A stretch of 64,000 nt of DNA from Bradyrhizobium glycinis (GCF_016031655.1 NZ_JACCHQ010000001.1:434001-498000), one strand, 5' to 3'; positions 7,802 to 16,865 are shown, counted from the first letter of the stretch. Notes: generated by a model from the letters alone, not told the origin. A program made the numbers and translations.

Positions 7802-8707
7802 ATGAAGTCGTTCCGCGGCACCTACACCGTCATGATCACCCCGTTCACGGCGGCGGGCGAAGTCGATGTTGCGGCCTTGCGCGCCTTCGTCGACTGGCAG
7901 ATCGCGGAAGGCATTCACGGGCTGATCCCGCTCGGCTCGACCGGCGAGTTCCTGTCCATGGACGACGACGAGAAGGCGCTCGTCGCGGAAGTCGTCATTC
8001 GCCAGGCCGCAGGCCGCGTGCCGGTGCTGATCGGCACCGGCGCGGAGGACACGCGCGAGGTGGTGCGTCTCAGCCGCCGTGCCGAAAAACTGGGCGCTGA
8101 CGGCGTGATGATCATCCCGCCGTTCTATTCGACGCCGACCGATGACGAGCTCGTCCATCATTACAGGACCATAGCCGACGCAATCGCGTTGCCGATCATG
8201 GTCTACAACAATCCGGCGACCGCCAATGTCGATCTCAAGCCGCAGCTCGTGGCGCGGATCGCCGAGATCGACAATTGTCTCTATATCAAGGAGTCGACGC
8301 TGGAGGTGACGCGGGTGCGCGACATCATCCGCCTCTGCGGCGACAGGATCACCGTGTTCGGCGGCATCCTCGGCTTCGAGTCCTTCGTTGAGGGTGCGCA
8401 GGGCTGGGTGGCCGTGGCCTCCAACGTGGTCCCGGCGGAGATGGCCCGCATCTTCAGCCTCGTCGCTGACCACGGCGCGATCAAGGAAGCGCGCGAGCTC
8501 TATCTGAAATATTTGCCGGTGATCGAATTCGTCGGCGGCCAGGCCTATGTCGCCGGCAGCAAGGCGCTGCTCGGCCATATGGGCTTTGCAGCCGGCCATC
8601 CGCGTCCTCCGCGCCTGCCGCTCCCTGCAGCACAGGATGCGGCCGCCCGCAATCTGGTCGAAACCTTCGGTCTGACGTGGCGCGGTGCGTCCAATCAGGC
8701 TGCTTAG
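7802..8707 (+). CDS. DapA-family (dihydrodipicolinate synthase / N-acetylneuraminate lyase superfamily) aldolase 1
   Basis: 301 residues from ATG at 7802; the in-frame stretch from 7739 looks unrelated to the family, which begins with FRGTYTVMITPF. Active-site features are canonical: GSTGEF near residue 45, Tyr135 in VYNNP and the Schiff-base Lys163 in YIKEST. Members carry out pyruvate-type aldol or retro-aldol reactions or dehydration of 2-oxo acids. It opens the rightward arm of the LacI divergon, 15 bases before the family III CoA-transferase gene. Because biosynthetic DapA is not expected in such an operon, a catabolic lyase is more likely. Two further paralogues lie at 11924 and 15690. 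Confidence 0.9.
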   Translation: MKSFRGTYTVMITPFTAAGEVDVAALRAFVDWQIAEGIHGLIPLGSTGEFLSMDDDEKALVAEVVIRQAAGRVPVLIGTGAEDTREVVRLSRRAEKLGADGVMIIPPFYSTPTDDELVHHYRTIADAIALPIMVYNNPATANVDLKPQLVARIAEIDNCLYIKESTLEVTRVRDIIRLCGDRITVFGGILGFESFVEGAQGWVAVASNVVPAEMARIFSLVADHGAIKEARELYLKYLPVIEFVGGQAYVAGSKALLGHMGFAAGHPRPPRLPLPAAQDAAARNLVETFGLTWRGASNQAA

Positions 8708-8722
8708 GTCAGGAGTACCCCG

Positions 8723-9913
8723 GTGAATCTGCTCGACGGCGTCAAGATCCTCAGCTTCAATCATTACCTCGCGGGCCCGCTGGCCGCGCAAACGCTCGCC
8801 GATCTCGGCGCCGACGTCATCGCGGTCGAGCCGATCGAGGGCGCGTTCCAGCGCAACTGGGCAGTCGCGAACCACTTCGTCGCAGGCGACAGCGTCAATC
8901 ATCTGGCGACCGGGCGCAACAAGCGCAGCCTCGCCGTCGATCTCAAGCATCCGGACGGCATCGCCGCGGTGAAGAAGCTGGTCGCGACCGCCGATGTCGT
9001 GATGGAGAACTTTCGCCCCGGCACCATGGCCAAGCTCGGCCTGGGCTACGACACGCTGAAAGCGATCAACCCCGGCCTGATCTATGCGGTCGCCACCGGC
9101 TTCGGATCGGACGGGCCGTACAAGGATCGCCCCGGCCAGGATCTTCTGCTCCAGGCGATGTCCGGCCTTGCGATGCGGACCGGGCGCGCCGATGGCGAGC
9201 CGACGGCGGTAGGCGCGGTGATCGTGGATCAGCACGCCGCCTCGCTCTATGCCATGAGCATTTTGGCGGCATTGTTCGCACGAACGAAGACGGGCAAGGG
9301 CCAGCTCGTCGAGGTCAACCTCTATCAGGCCGCGCTCGATCTTCAGGTCGAGCCGCTGACGGCCTGGCTGAACGGGGCGCCGTCGCCGACGTCGCGCGGT
9401 CCGGCCGGCATCGCGGCCTGGTTCAGCCCGGGGCCTTACGGCGTTCACGCGACGGCGGACGGCCATATGGCGATCTCGATGGCGTCCCCCAAGGCGCTCG
9501 CGGTCGCGCTGGACACCGAGGAGCTGAAGCAGTTCGGCGACACCGACAGTTTTTCGAAGCGCGAGGAGATCACGCGGATCGTTGCTGTCAGGCTGAAACA
9601 GAAGCCGACGGCCGATTGGCTGCCGGCGCTGGAAGCGGCGCGCATCTGGCATGCGCCGGTACAAGACTATCGCGATCTCGAGTCCGATCCCCAGCTCAAC
9701 CATCTCGGCGTGTTCAAGAGCGCGGAGAGTGCAGGCGGCGCGCCGATCCGCATGGTTGCGCATCCCGCGCGCTACGACGGGCAGACGCCCGAGGTGCGGC
9801 TGGTGCCGCAGCGCCTTGGTGCACAGACGCGCGAGGTGCTCGGCGAGATCGGCTACGACGCAGTGGAGATCGACGCGATGGTCGCCGGTAAGGCCGTCGG
9901 AGTGGCGCGATGA
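8723..9913 (+). CDS. Family III CoA-transferase (CaiB/BaiF)
   Basis: 396 residues starting with GTG at 8723. Typical features are VKILSFNHYLAGPLAAQTLADLGADVIAVEP-like N-terminus, NKRSLAVDLKHPDG, ENFRPGTMAKLGLG and the catalytic aspartate at 140 in DRPGQDLLLQ. Family III enzymes transfer CoA between acids through an aspartyl-CoA anhydride intermediate. The gene overlaps the following acyl-CoA dehydrogenase gene by four bases (ATGA), so the two are probably translationally coupled and act in sequence: activation, then oxidation. The family I enzyme of the other arm may act on a later acid. Confidence 0.92.
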   Translation: MNLLDGVKILSFNHYLAGPLAAQTLADLGADVIAVEPIEGAFQRNWAVANHFVAGDSVNHLATGRNKRSLAVDLKHPDGIAAVKKLVATADVVMENFRPGTMAKLGLGYDTLKAINPGLIYAVATGFGSDGPYKDRPGQDLLLQAMSGLAMRTGRADGEPTAVGAVIVDQHAASLYAMSILAALFARTKTGKGQLVEVNLYQAALDLQVEPLTAWLNGAPSPTSRGPAGIAAWFSPGPYGVHATADGHMAISMASPKALAVALDTEELKQFGDTDSFSKREEITRIVAVRLKQKPTADWLPALEAARIWHAPVQDYRDLESDPQLNHLGVFKSAESAGGAPIRMVAHPARYDGQTPEVRLVPQRLGAQTREVLGEIGYDAVEIDAMVAGKAVGVAR

Positions 9914-11073
9914 TCGATTTTTCAATCCCCGAAGAGACGCGCCTCTTGGTCGACACCGTCCGCCGCTTTGTCGAGACGGAGGTGCAGCCGCTCGAAGACG
10001 TCGTAGAGCAGACGGCCACGGTGCCGGCCGAGGCGCTTGCGGTCACCAAGGCCAAGGCACAGAAGCTCGGCCTCTACGCCATGAACATGCCGGCGGATGT
10101 CGGCGGCGGCGGCCTAACTTGCGTCGAGCATTGCCTGGTCGAGGAAGAATTTGGCAAGACCTCGGATGCGCTGATCCGCCGTGTATTCGGCCAGGTCTAT
10201 CCGATGCTGATGGCCTGCAAGGGCGACCAGGTCGAGCGCTATCTGCTACCGACGGTGAAGGGCGACAAGATCTGCGCCATGGCGATCACCGAGCCGGGCG
10301 CCGGCTCGGATGCTGCGTCGATCAGCACGACGGCTCAGCTCGATGGCGACCAGTGGGTCCTTAACGGCACCAAGCATTTCATCAGCGACGGCGACATCGC
10401 CGACTATGTGATCCTGATGGCACTGACCGACAAGGAGAAGCGTGCCCGCGGCGGCATCACCCTGTTCCTGGTCGATCGCGGCACGCCCGGCTTCAAGGTC
10501 GCGCGCACCCAGCCGATGATGGGCCATCGCGGCTACGGCCATGCCGAGCTGACCTTCGAGGACTGCCGCATCCCGAAAGCGGCCGTGCTCGGCGAGGTTG
10601 GCGGCGGCTTCAAGCTGATCATGCAGAGCGTGCTCCAGATCCGTCTCGCCCATATCGGTGCGCGCGCCGTCGGCATGGCGCAGCGCGCGTTGGAGATGAT
10701 GCGCAGGCACGCCGGCGAGCGGCGCCAGTTCGGCCAGCTGATCGGCGATTTCCAGATGGTGCAGAAGCTGATCGCCGATTCCGCCACCGAGCTCTTTGGC
10801 GTGAAGATGATGGTGATGAACGCCGCCTGGGACATCGATCAGGGCAAGGATGCGCGCGACAAGGTCTCGATGATCAAGGTTGCGGCATCCGAGATGCAGG
10901 GCCGCGTCGTCGACCGCGCCATCCAGGTGTTCGGCGGCATGGGCTTCAGCAAGGACCTGCCGCTGGAGCGGATGTATCGCGATGCCCGCGTCACCCGCAT
11001 CTATGACGGCACCTCCGAAATCCACCGCATGCTGGTCGCGCGCAGCACCATCAAGAACGGCTTGCAGCTCTAG
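9910..11073 (+). CDS. Acyl-CoA dehydrogenase (Asp-type active site)
   Basis: 387 residues, full length. MAITEPGAGSDAASISTTAQ marks the flavin/substrate region; ERRQFGQLIGDFQMVQKLIAD and QVFGGMGFSKDLPLERMYRD mark the C-terminal domain. The final motif reads IYDGTSEIHRMLVARS, with Asp366 where many homologues carry Glu; this variant is known in some subfamilies. It starts inside the end of the CoA-transferase gene and is followed after 11 bases by a hotdog gene. Expected role: FAD-dependent desaturation of the CoA ester made by its neighbour. Confidence 0.92.
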   Translation: MIDFSIPEETRLLVDTVRRFVETEVQPLEDVVEQTATVPAEALAVTKAKAQKLGLYAMNMPADVGGGGLTCVEHCLVEEEFGKTSDALIRRVFGQVYPMLMACKGDQVERYLLPTVKGDKICAMAITEPGAGSDAASISTTAQLDGDQWVLNGTKHFISDGDIADYVILMALTDKEKRARGGITLFLVDRGTPGFKVARTQPMMGHRGYGHAELTFEDCRIPKAAVLGEVGGGFKLIMQSVLQIRLAHIGARAVGMAQRALEMMRRHAGERRQFGQLIGDFQMVQKLIADSATELFGVKMMVMNAAWDIDQGKDARDKVSMIKVAASEMQGRVVDRAIQVFGGMGFSKDLPLERMYRDARVTRIYDGTSEIHRMLVARSTIKNGLQL

Positions 11074-11084
11074 GGAAGCGATCG

Positions 11085-11492
11085 ATGGCTCACGCACCTC
11101 TCAAGCCCGGCGCTGCCTTCGCCTTCCGCAAGACCATGACGGTCGCCGAGCAGGCGATGTTCACCGGCATCAGCGGCAATATCGGCGGCCTCTACGTCGA
11201 TGCCGTCCGCGCCAGGAAAGCTGGCGCGTCGAACATGGTCGCGTTCGAACTCGCGGTCGGCGGGCTCGCCACGACGTGCCTCAGCCAGCTCGGCGGACCG
11301 ACGCGGCGGATCGGAAGCATCGCGCTGAATTTTACCGCGCCCGTGATCGTCGGCGAGTCCGTCGAAGCCAGGGCCGAGATCGTCTCGGTTGCGGGGGAGG
11401 AGGCGGTCTGCCGGGTCACCTGCACGCTGTCGCCCTCAGGCGTGACGGTGGTGGACGGCACCGCAACGCTGGTTCCCTTCACGAAGGCCTGA
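11085..11492 (+). CDS. MaoC-like hotdog protein 1
   Basis: 135 residues. The pattern FRKTMTVAEQAMFTGISGNIGGLYVDAVRARK resembles the N-terminal strand and hot-dog helix of MaoC-like proteins, and the end VVDGTATLVPF is a typical closing strand. The usual catalytic D-x4-H is replaced: no histidine is visible in the GNIGGLYVD segment. It lies directly before another MaoC-like gene (3 bases), so the pair could form a heteromeric hydratase in which this is the non-catalytic half, as known for some two-subunit MaoC enzymes. Start ATG 11085 has GGGAAG upstream. Confidence 0.7.
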   Translation: MAHAPLKPGAAFAFRKTMTVAEQAMFTGISGNIGGLYVDAVRARKAGASNMVAFELAVGGLATTCLSQLGGPTRRIGSIALNFTAPVIVGESVEARAEIVSVAGEEAVCRVTCTLSPSGVTVVDGTATLVPFTKA

Positions 11493-11495
11493 GCC

Positions 11496-11927
11496 ATGTA
11501 CGAGCCAAAGTCCTTCGACGATCTCAAGGTGAATGACAGGGTCAGCCTGAGCAAGACCATCACCGAGGCCGATGGTGCGCTCTATATCGCCGCGACCGGC
11601 GATTTCGGCCCCGTTCATGTCGACGAGGTCTATGCCGGCGCGACGCGCTTCGGCCGCCGACTGGCGCCGGGGATCATGGTCGCGGGGCTCTGCACCAGCA
11701 TCCTCACCTCTGAGCTGGTGGGCACCATCGGCGTCTCGGTGGAGGACCGATTCTGGTTCACAGGTCCCGTGTTCTACGGCGACACGCTCACCTTCGACGT
11801 CTGGATCGCCGAGCAGCACGACGAGACCCGCACGATCATCTGGGAGGCGAGCGCGCGCAACGAGGGCGGCCTCGAAGTGCTGAAGGCGCGCGCGAGCCTG
11901 AAATTTCCGCGACCGAAACCGTCATGA
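11496..11927 (+). CDS. MaoC-family hydratase 2
   Basis: 143 residues of hotdog fold with the hydratase motif AATGDFGPVHVDEVYAGATR and the following LAPGIMVAGL, matching the D-x-x-P-x-H core of MaoC proteins (Asp and His near residues 33 and 37). It hydrates enoyl-CoAs in known cases. It overlaps the next gene by four bases (ATGA) and follows the hotdog protein at 11085 by three. The catalytic residues are present here and not in its neighbour, in line with a paired enzyme. Confidence 0.83.
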   Translation: MYEPKSFDDLKVNDRVSLSKTITEADGALYIAATGDFGPVHVDEVYAGATRFGRRLAPGIMVAGLCTSILTSELVGTIGVSVEDRFWFTGPVFYGDTLTFDVWIAEQHDETRTIIWEASARNEGGLEVLKARASLKFPRPKPS

Positions 11928-12874
11928 ACAAGGCGATGAAGAAACCGGATCTGCGCGGCGTCACGGTCGCCACCGTGCTGCCCTTCAAGGACGACAGCTC
12001 AATCGACTGGGACGGCTATGCCCGCGTGCTGGACTACTGCGCGTGCCCGGATGGAGTCGCGGCGGTGTTCGTCAATGGCCATGCCGGCGAGGGCGGATCG
12101 CTCTCGGATGACGAGCGTCAGGCCGTGATCGAGCGGACGCGCCGGCAGATCGGCGCCAAGCCGCTGCTTTCAGGCATCATCGCGCATTCGACGGCGGAAG
12201 CGATCCACCAGGCCCAACTCGCGGAAGCTGCCGGCGCCGATTGCGCCGTGTTGTTCCCGCCCGCGCCGCTCGGCGGCGGTGCGTCGGCGACCTCACGCGC
12301 GCCACTGGCTTTCGTGCAGGCGGTCAGCTCCGCGATCGGAATTCCCGTCTCGATCTTCCAGTATCCGCTGACATCCGGCTTCGGCTACTCGCCGGAGACT
12401 CTGGCGAAGATCGCAGCGCTCGACAGCGTGATCGCCGTCAAAGAAGGCAGCGATACCATGCTGGCCTATGACGAGAACCGGCGGGCGGTGAAGCAGGCCG
12501 ACGCTTCCGTCGCGATCCTGCCGTCGAACTTCAACTGGTTCCTGCCGCAGCTCGCCGTTGGCGGCGACGGCATTCTCTCCGGCCTCGTCAGCCTCGCGCC
12601 GGATTTGTTCGTCGCGCTTTGGCAGGCCTCGCTCGCCGATGACCTCAAGGCGATGCGCGCCGTCAACGAACGGCTCTATCCGATCGTCCGCGCCATCTAC
12701 GGGCCTGCGCCGATCATGGACATGCACACCCGCATGAAGGTCGGGCTGAAGGCGCTCGGCCTGATCCGCAACGCCGATCCGCGGCCGCCGCTGCTGCCGG
12801 TTCTGCCGGCGCTGTGCGATGCCATCGCAACGACCGTCGGCGCGGCGCGCGCGGCCGGCGACATCCGCACTTAG
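11924..12874 (+). CDS. DapA-family aldolase 2 (NGHAGE type)
   Basis: 316 residues. Schiff-base Lys173 (IAVKEGSD) and Tyr147 (IFQYPL) are present. The loop that reads G-T/S-T-G-E in DapA and in aldolase 1 here is VNGHAGEGG (about residues 50-58), so the substrate carboxylate pocket is changed. The same NGHAGE loop occurs in aldolase 3 at 15690. It overlaps the MaoC gene by four bases. A later start at residue 5 is possible. Expected chemistry is retro-aldol cleavage or dehydration of a 2-oxo acid; the substrate is unknown. Confidence 0.85.
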   Translation: MNKAMKKPDLRGVTVATVLPFKDDSSIDWDGYARVLDYCACPDGVAAVFVNGHAGEGGSLSDDERQAVIERTRRQIGAKPLLSGIIAHSTAEAIHQAQLAEAAGADCAVLFPPAPLGGGASATSRAPLAFVQAVSSAIGIPVSIFQYPLTSGFGYSPETLAKIAALDSVIAVKEGSDTMLAYDENRRAVKQADASVAILPSNFNWFLPQLAVGGDGILSGLVSLAPDLFVALWQASLADDLKAMRAVNERLYPIVRAIYGPAPIMDMHTRMKVGLKALGLIRNADPRPPLLPVLPALCDAIATTVGAARAAGDIRT

Positions 12875-12890
12875 CGTGAGGAACGCGCCG

Positions 12891-13193
12891 ATGGCGGACG
12901 AAGCCTTCATCCATATCGTGCGGGTCGACATCGACCCCGAGCATGAGGCTGCGTTCAACGCCTGGTACGAGCAGACGCATTTCCCCGATCTGCTCGCCTG
13001 TCCCGGCTGGCTTTCTGCGAAGCGCTTCGTCTCCGTCAATGACGGGCCGAAATATGCCGCAATGTACGAGGTCGCGGGCAGGTGGGCGTTCGAGACGCCG
13101 GAATTCCTGAAGGTGAAGGGCTTTGGTCCGTTCGAATCCCTGGTGAAGAATTTCATGCGCATCCAGCTCAGGCCGATGTCGGGACCGGCTTGA
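12891..13193 (+). CDS. Small EthD-like dimeric alpha/beta-barrel protein
   Basis: 100 residues from ATG 12891, which is preceded by GAGGAACG; an upstream extension would run into the previous gene. The sequence FIHIVRVDIDPEHEAAFNAW, then YEQTHFPDLLACPGWLSAKR, has the ferredoxin-like layout of EthD/DUF1330-type dimeric barrels. Such proteins act as small isomerases, cyclases or accessory proteins in degradation operons. No catalytic residue can be named. It lies 16 bases after aldolase 2 and before the binding-protein gene. Confidence 0.65.
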   Translation: MADEAFIHIVRVDIDPEHEAAFNAWYEQTHFPDLLACPGWLSAKRFVSVNDGPKYAAMYEVAGRWAFETPEFLKVKGFGPFESLVKNFMRIQLRPMSGPA

Positions 13194-13313
13194 GCAGATC
13201 GAAGACGATGCTGCCTGCCGTGTCGCGAGATCCGGCCGGCCGCATCCAACAAGCATCGAGGGAATCCCGCGCGAGGAACTGCATCGGTCATTGGCGTCTT
13301 ACTGGAGGTATCC

Positions 13314-14150
13314 ATGGTCTCGACATTGTTTCGCTTGGGTGCGGCTGCCGCACTCGTTCTCGCATCCACGGCGGTGCATGCCGCCTGCACGCCCGCAATC
13401 ACCGACGACAATCTGATCGCGCCGGGCAAATTGCAGCTCTCCATCAACCCGACCAATCCGCCGCAGCAATTCGTTGACAAGGATGGTCAGCTGCAGGGCC
13501 TCAACGTCGAGCTCGCCGCCGAGCTCGGCAAGCGGTTGTGTCTTCCCGTAGAACTCGTCCGGATGGATTTTCCGGCCATGATTCCCGCCTTGGGCGCAGC
13601 GCGCATCGACGGCGTTAATACCGGCATGTTCTGGACCGAGGAACGCTCGAAGCTGATGTACATGGTGCCCTATGCCATTCAGGCGATCTCGGTCGTGGTC
13701 GCACCCGACAGCGGCACAAAAATTGCTACCGAAAATGATCTGATCGGAAAATCATCCGCCGTCGAGGTCAGCAGCTATCAGATGAACTGGCTCAAGAAGC
13801 TCAGCGATGCCAGCGTGGCGAAAGGCGGAGCGGCCGTCGAGATGCGGACGTTCCCGACTGCGACCAACGTCGTCGCCGCGCTGCTTGCGGGCCAGGTCGA
13901 CAATGCGCTGCTGGTCGACAGCGTCGCACGCGATCTCGTCGGCCGTGGTCGCGTGAAGGAAGTCCTGAGCGGGCTCGGCACCGCCAGGACCACGCTTGGT
14001 TTCCGCAACAAGACGGTCGCCGAGACCGTGGTCAAGGCGCTCAACGCGATGCGCGCCGACGGCTTTTATCAGGCGCTGTTCGACAAGTTCGGCCTGACCG
14101 CCATGCCGGCCGATCAGCCGCTCGCGATCGCCGGCCCCGGTCCGGCCTGA
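13314..14150 (+). CDS. Family 3 extracellular solute-binding protein of the divergon importer
   Basis: 278 residues with a signal peptide (MVSTLFRLGAAAALVLAS, cleavage near VHAA). Mature sequence: INPTNPPQQFVDKDGQLQGL, RMDFPAMIPALG, MFWTEERSKLMYMVPYAIQA. It is a paralogue of the protein at 1991-2827. It is followed after 19 bases by its permease and then the ATPase gene, a standard polar-amino-acid uptake (HAAT) layout. ATG 13314 is preceded by ACTGGAGGTATCC, a good ribosome site. The ligand may be an amino or carboxylic acid; periplasmic location is expected. Confidence 0.93.
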   Translation: MVSTLFRLGAAAALVLASTAVHAACTPAITDDNLIAPGKLQLSINPTNPPQQFVDKDGQLQGLNVELAAELGKRLCLPVELVRMDFPAMIPALGAARIDGVNTGMFWTEERSKLMYMVPYAIQAISVVVAPDSGTKIATENDLIGKSSAVEVSSYQMNWLKKLSDASVAKGGAAVEMRTFPTATNVVAALLAGQVDNALLVDSVARDLVGRGRVKEVLSGLGTARTTLGFRNKTVAETVVKALNAMRADGFYQALFDKFGLTAMPADQPLAIAGPGPA

Positions 14151-14169
14151 AACCTACGGAGACGAGCCG

Positions 14170-14901
14170 ATGAGCCTCTTCAGTCCGACGGCCGCCGTCA
14201 GCTACTTCTTCAACTACTTCCTGATGAAGGGAGTGCTCGTCACCATCGGCTTGACGGTGGCGGCGGTCGTCGGCGGACTGATCCTCGGCATGGGCATCGC
14301 GTTGTTGCGCATGTCGTCCAATCCGGTGCTCGCGGGTGCCGCACGCTTCTACATCTGGTTCTTTCGCGGCACGCCCCTCCTGATCCAGCTCGTGGTGATC
14401 TACAGCGGCTTGCCGCAGCTCGGCATCAAGTTCAGCGTAATCACCTGTGCGCTCGTCGGCCTCATCCTCAACGAAGCCGCCTATCTCGCCGAGATCGTGC
14501 GCAGCGGCTTCATGGCGGTGTCGGCAGGGCAGCGTGAGGCGGCCTGGGCGCTCAGCCTGTCACCCTGGGTCACGTTCCGCCGCGTGACCCTGCCGCAAGC
14601 GTTCCGGCTGATGATCCCGCCGCTCGGCAACTCCATCAACTCGCTGTTGAAGGCAACATCGCTCGCTTCCGTAATCTCGGTTGAGGAGCTGATGCGCCGC
14701 AGCGACATGCTGATGCAGGAGCATTTCCAGATCTTGGAGGTCTATGCGGCTGCGACCGCGTATTACCTGATCCTCACCTCTGTATGGGATGCGGTTCAGC
14801 GCCGGCTCGAGAAGCATTTCGGTCGATCGAGTGCCGCGAAAACCAGGCGGGTCGCAGCGAGCGCGCCGGTTGCGCAGGCGAGTGTGGAGGCCCGTGCATG
14901 A
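14170..14901 (+). CDS. Polar amino acid ABC transporter permease (HisM/GlnP type)
   Basis: 243 residues with about five membrane segments (for example residues 20-45 and the region around [20 protein letters not shown]). The family motifs [10 protein letters not shown] and the EAA loop ([28 protein letters not shown]) are clear. The inner-membrane permease would work as a homodimer with the ATPase that follows; the genes overlap by four bases (ATGA). Loaded by the binding proteins at 13314 and probably 1991. Confidence 0.94.
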   Translation: MSLFSPTAAVSYFFNYFLMKGVLVTIGLTVAAVVGGLILGMGIALLRMSSNPVLAGAARFYIWFFRGTPLLIQLVVIYSGLPQLGIKFSVITCALVGLILNEAAYLAEIVRSGFMAVSAGQREAAWALSLSPWVTFRRVTLPQAFRLMIPPLGNSINSLLKATSLASVISVEELMRRSDMLMQEHFQILEVYAAATAYYLILTSVWDAVQRRLEKHFGRSSAAKTRRVAASAPVAQASVEARA

Positions 14902-15689
14902 GCGAGAGATCGATGGCTAGGGCCGAAGGTGCAACAGTGCAGCCGCAGCTCCGCGAGGTGCCTGCGGTCCGCATGGAGGCGGTCTACAAGCACTATGGCG
15001 ACTTCACCGCGTTGAACGAGGTCGATCTCAAGGTCGCCAAGGGCGAGAAGATCGTGGTCTGCGGTCCCTCCGGCTCGGGCAAATCGACGCTCATTCGCTG
15101 CATCAACCACATCGAGAAGCACGATGAAGGGCTGATCTACGTCAACGGCGTCGAGCTCGATCATCAGCGTAAGAATATCGATGCGGTCAGGCGGGACACC
15201 GGCATGGTGTTCCAGAGCTTTAATCTGTTCCCGCACATGACGGTGCTGGAGAACTGCACTCTGGCGCCGATGACCGCGAACGGCATGAGCGAGGCCGAGG
15301 CCAAGGATCTCGCCATGCATTTCCTGACAAAAGTCCGGATCCCGGATCAGGCCGAGAAATTCCCCGGGCAGCTCTCGGGCGGCCAGCAGCAGCGCGTCGC
15401 CATCGCACGTGCGCTGTGCATGCGTCCCAAGATCATGCTGTTCGACGAGCCGACCTCCGCGCTCGACCCCGAGATGGTCAAGGAAGTGCTGGAGACCATG
15501 AAGAAGCTTGCGGAGGAGGGCATGACCATGTTGTGCGTGACTCACGAGATGGGCTTTGCCCGCGAGGTCGCCGACCGCATCGTATTCATGAACGAGGGCA
15601 GGGTGGTCGAGCAGGCCGCGCCGGAGGAGTTCTTCAAGCATCCGAAGTCCGAGCGGGCGCGGACGTTCCTCGACCAGATCATTCACTAG
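14898..15689 (+). CDS. Polar amino acid ABC transporter ATP-binding protein (GlnQ type)
   Basis: 263 residues from the ATG in the ATGA overlap with the permease gene; the frame is open upstream but lies inside that gene. Walker [11 protein letters not shown]-loop [11 protein letters not shown], signature [15 protein letters not shown], Walker [15 protein letters not shown] and the H-loop [10 protein letters not shown] are all present. It energises uptake through the neighbouring permease. The next gene (aldolase 3) starts on the base right after its stop codon. Confidence 0.95.
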   Translation: MSERSMARAEGATVQPQLREVPAVRMEAVYKHYGDFTALNEVDLKVAKGEKIVVCGPSGSGKSTLIRCINHIEKHDEGLIYVNGVELDHQRKNIDAVRRDTGMVFQSFNLFPHMTVLENCTLAPMTANGMSEAEAKDLAMHFLTKVRIPDQAEKFPGQLSGGQQQRVAIARALCMRPKIMLFDEPTSALDPEMVKEVLETMKKLAEEGMTMLCVTHEMGFAREVADRIVFMNEGRVVEQAAPEEFFKHPKSERARTFLDQIIH

Positions 15690-16631
15690 ATGCCCGTGGA
15701 GATGCGGACATTCAGCGATCGCCTGCGCGGCATCCATGCCGCCACCATCGTGCCGATGACGGCCGATTTCGAGATCGATGAGGCGCAGCTCGCAGCCCAT
15801 TTCACCGCGGTGGCATCCACATCCGGCATCAACGGGCTCCTGGTCAACGGTCACGCCGGCGAGAATTTCGTGCTGTCGCTGGCCGAGAAGCGACGCGTGG
15901 TGGAGCTGGCGCGTTGGCACGCACCGAAGGACTGCCTGATCGTGTCCGGGGTCAACCATGAATCGAGCCTGGAGGCCGCGCGCGAGGCGGCTGCGCTGGA
16001 GCAGGCCGGCGCGGACGGGCTGCTGGTGTTTCCCCCCAACAGCTGGGCGCTAGGCCACGCCGATGAGTGCGTGATCGAGCATCACCGCCGCATCCGCGAT
16101 GCGACGGCCGCGCCGTTGATGCTCTATGCTGCGCCCGTCGGCGCGGGAGCCATGTCTTATGCGCCATCGCTGCTGGAACGGCTCGTGGCGGACCCTCGCT
16201 TCGTTGCGATCAAGGAGGGCAGCTGGGAGGTCGCGACGTACGAGCAGAACCTCAGGTTGATCCGGAAACTGCGACCAGAATTCGTCGTGCTTGGCTCGGG
16301 TGACGAGCATCTGCTGACGAGCTATCTCGTCGGCTCGGCCGGCAGCCAGGTCAGCCTTGCCTGCGTCGTTCCGGAGCTGGTCGTGAACCTCTGGGCTGCG
16401 GCGGAGGCCGGCGATTGGGAGCGGGCGCGCGCCGCCCATGAGAAGCTGTATCCGCTGGCGGTCGCGATCTATCGTGAGGCACCCGGAGGGCGGGCGACCG
16501 TGCGGCTCAAGGCGTGCCTGAAATTGCTCGGACGCCTGTCATGCGATGCGGCGCGGCCGCCGCAGCCGGCGGCGACGCCGGCCGAGCTAAAGAGGCTCGA
16601 GCTGGCACTGCGAACTGCCGGCGTACTCTAA
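15690..16631 (+). CDS. DapA-family aldolase 3 (NGHAGE type)
   Basis: 313 residues. Schiff-base Lys175 (VAIKEGSWE) and Tyr146 (LMLYAAPVG) are present, and the loop at residues 53-58 reads NGHAGE as in aldolase 2. The start ATG directly abuts the ATPase stop codon (TAGATG); a start at residue 5 is also possible. It is the last gene of the rightward arm. With aldolases 1 and 2 it makes three superfamily members in one operon, pointing to more than one C-C cleavage step or to a mix of stereoisomers as substrates. Confidence 0.85.
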   Translation: MPVEMRTFSDRLRGIHAATIVPMTADFEIDEAQLAAHFTAVASTSGINGLLVNGHAGENFVLSLAEKRRVVELARWHAPKDCLIVSGVNHESSLEAAREAAALEQAGADGLLVFPPNSWALGHADECVIEHHRRIRDATAAPLMLYAAPVGAGAMSYAPSLLERLVADPRFVAIKEGSWEVATYEQNLRLIRKLRPEFVVLGSGDEHLLTSYLVGSAGSQVSLACVVPELVVNLWAAAEAGDWERARAAHEKLYPLAVAIYREAPGGRATVRLKACLKLLGRLSCDAARPPQPAATPAELKRLELALRTAGVL

Positions 16632-16832
16632 GCCGCTGCCGAACGCAGGACAGCGCTTGATGCGCCGGACCTGGCGGCCGGGAGCAAAAAAACGGTAGTA
16701 GCCCCCGAGGCTGGCACCACCGACGTTGCCCAGCGGGAGCGACCCTGAGAACCCGCTGGCGGTCCATTGATTGCATCATCCGGACCTGCCCCCGCGCTGA
16801 CGATTGACAGCGAATTATTACACGTCTAAAAA

Positions 16833-16846
16833 TATGCAAATTCATA
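16833..16846. promoter_or_regulatory. Candidate MarR-type operator upstream of the Rieske operon
   Basis: TATGCAAATTCATA is an imperfect palindrome 20 bases before the reductase start codon, in an AT-rich stretch. It resembles TATGCGATAGCATA in front of iorA at 26978. The intergenic region 16632-16865 holds nothing else recognisable. Confidence 0.4.
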
Positions 16847-16865
16847 CATTCCGTGAGATGCCTGA

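Noticed and set aside
7652..9925. A 757-codon open frame on the minus strand, opposite the aldolase and family III CoA-transferase genes
   Set aside because: It lies across two clear genes and the divergent promoter, its translation is Arg/His/Asp-rich without family patterns, and long antisense frames are expected in DNA of this GC content.
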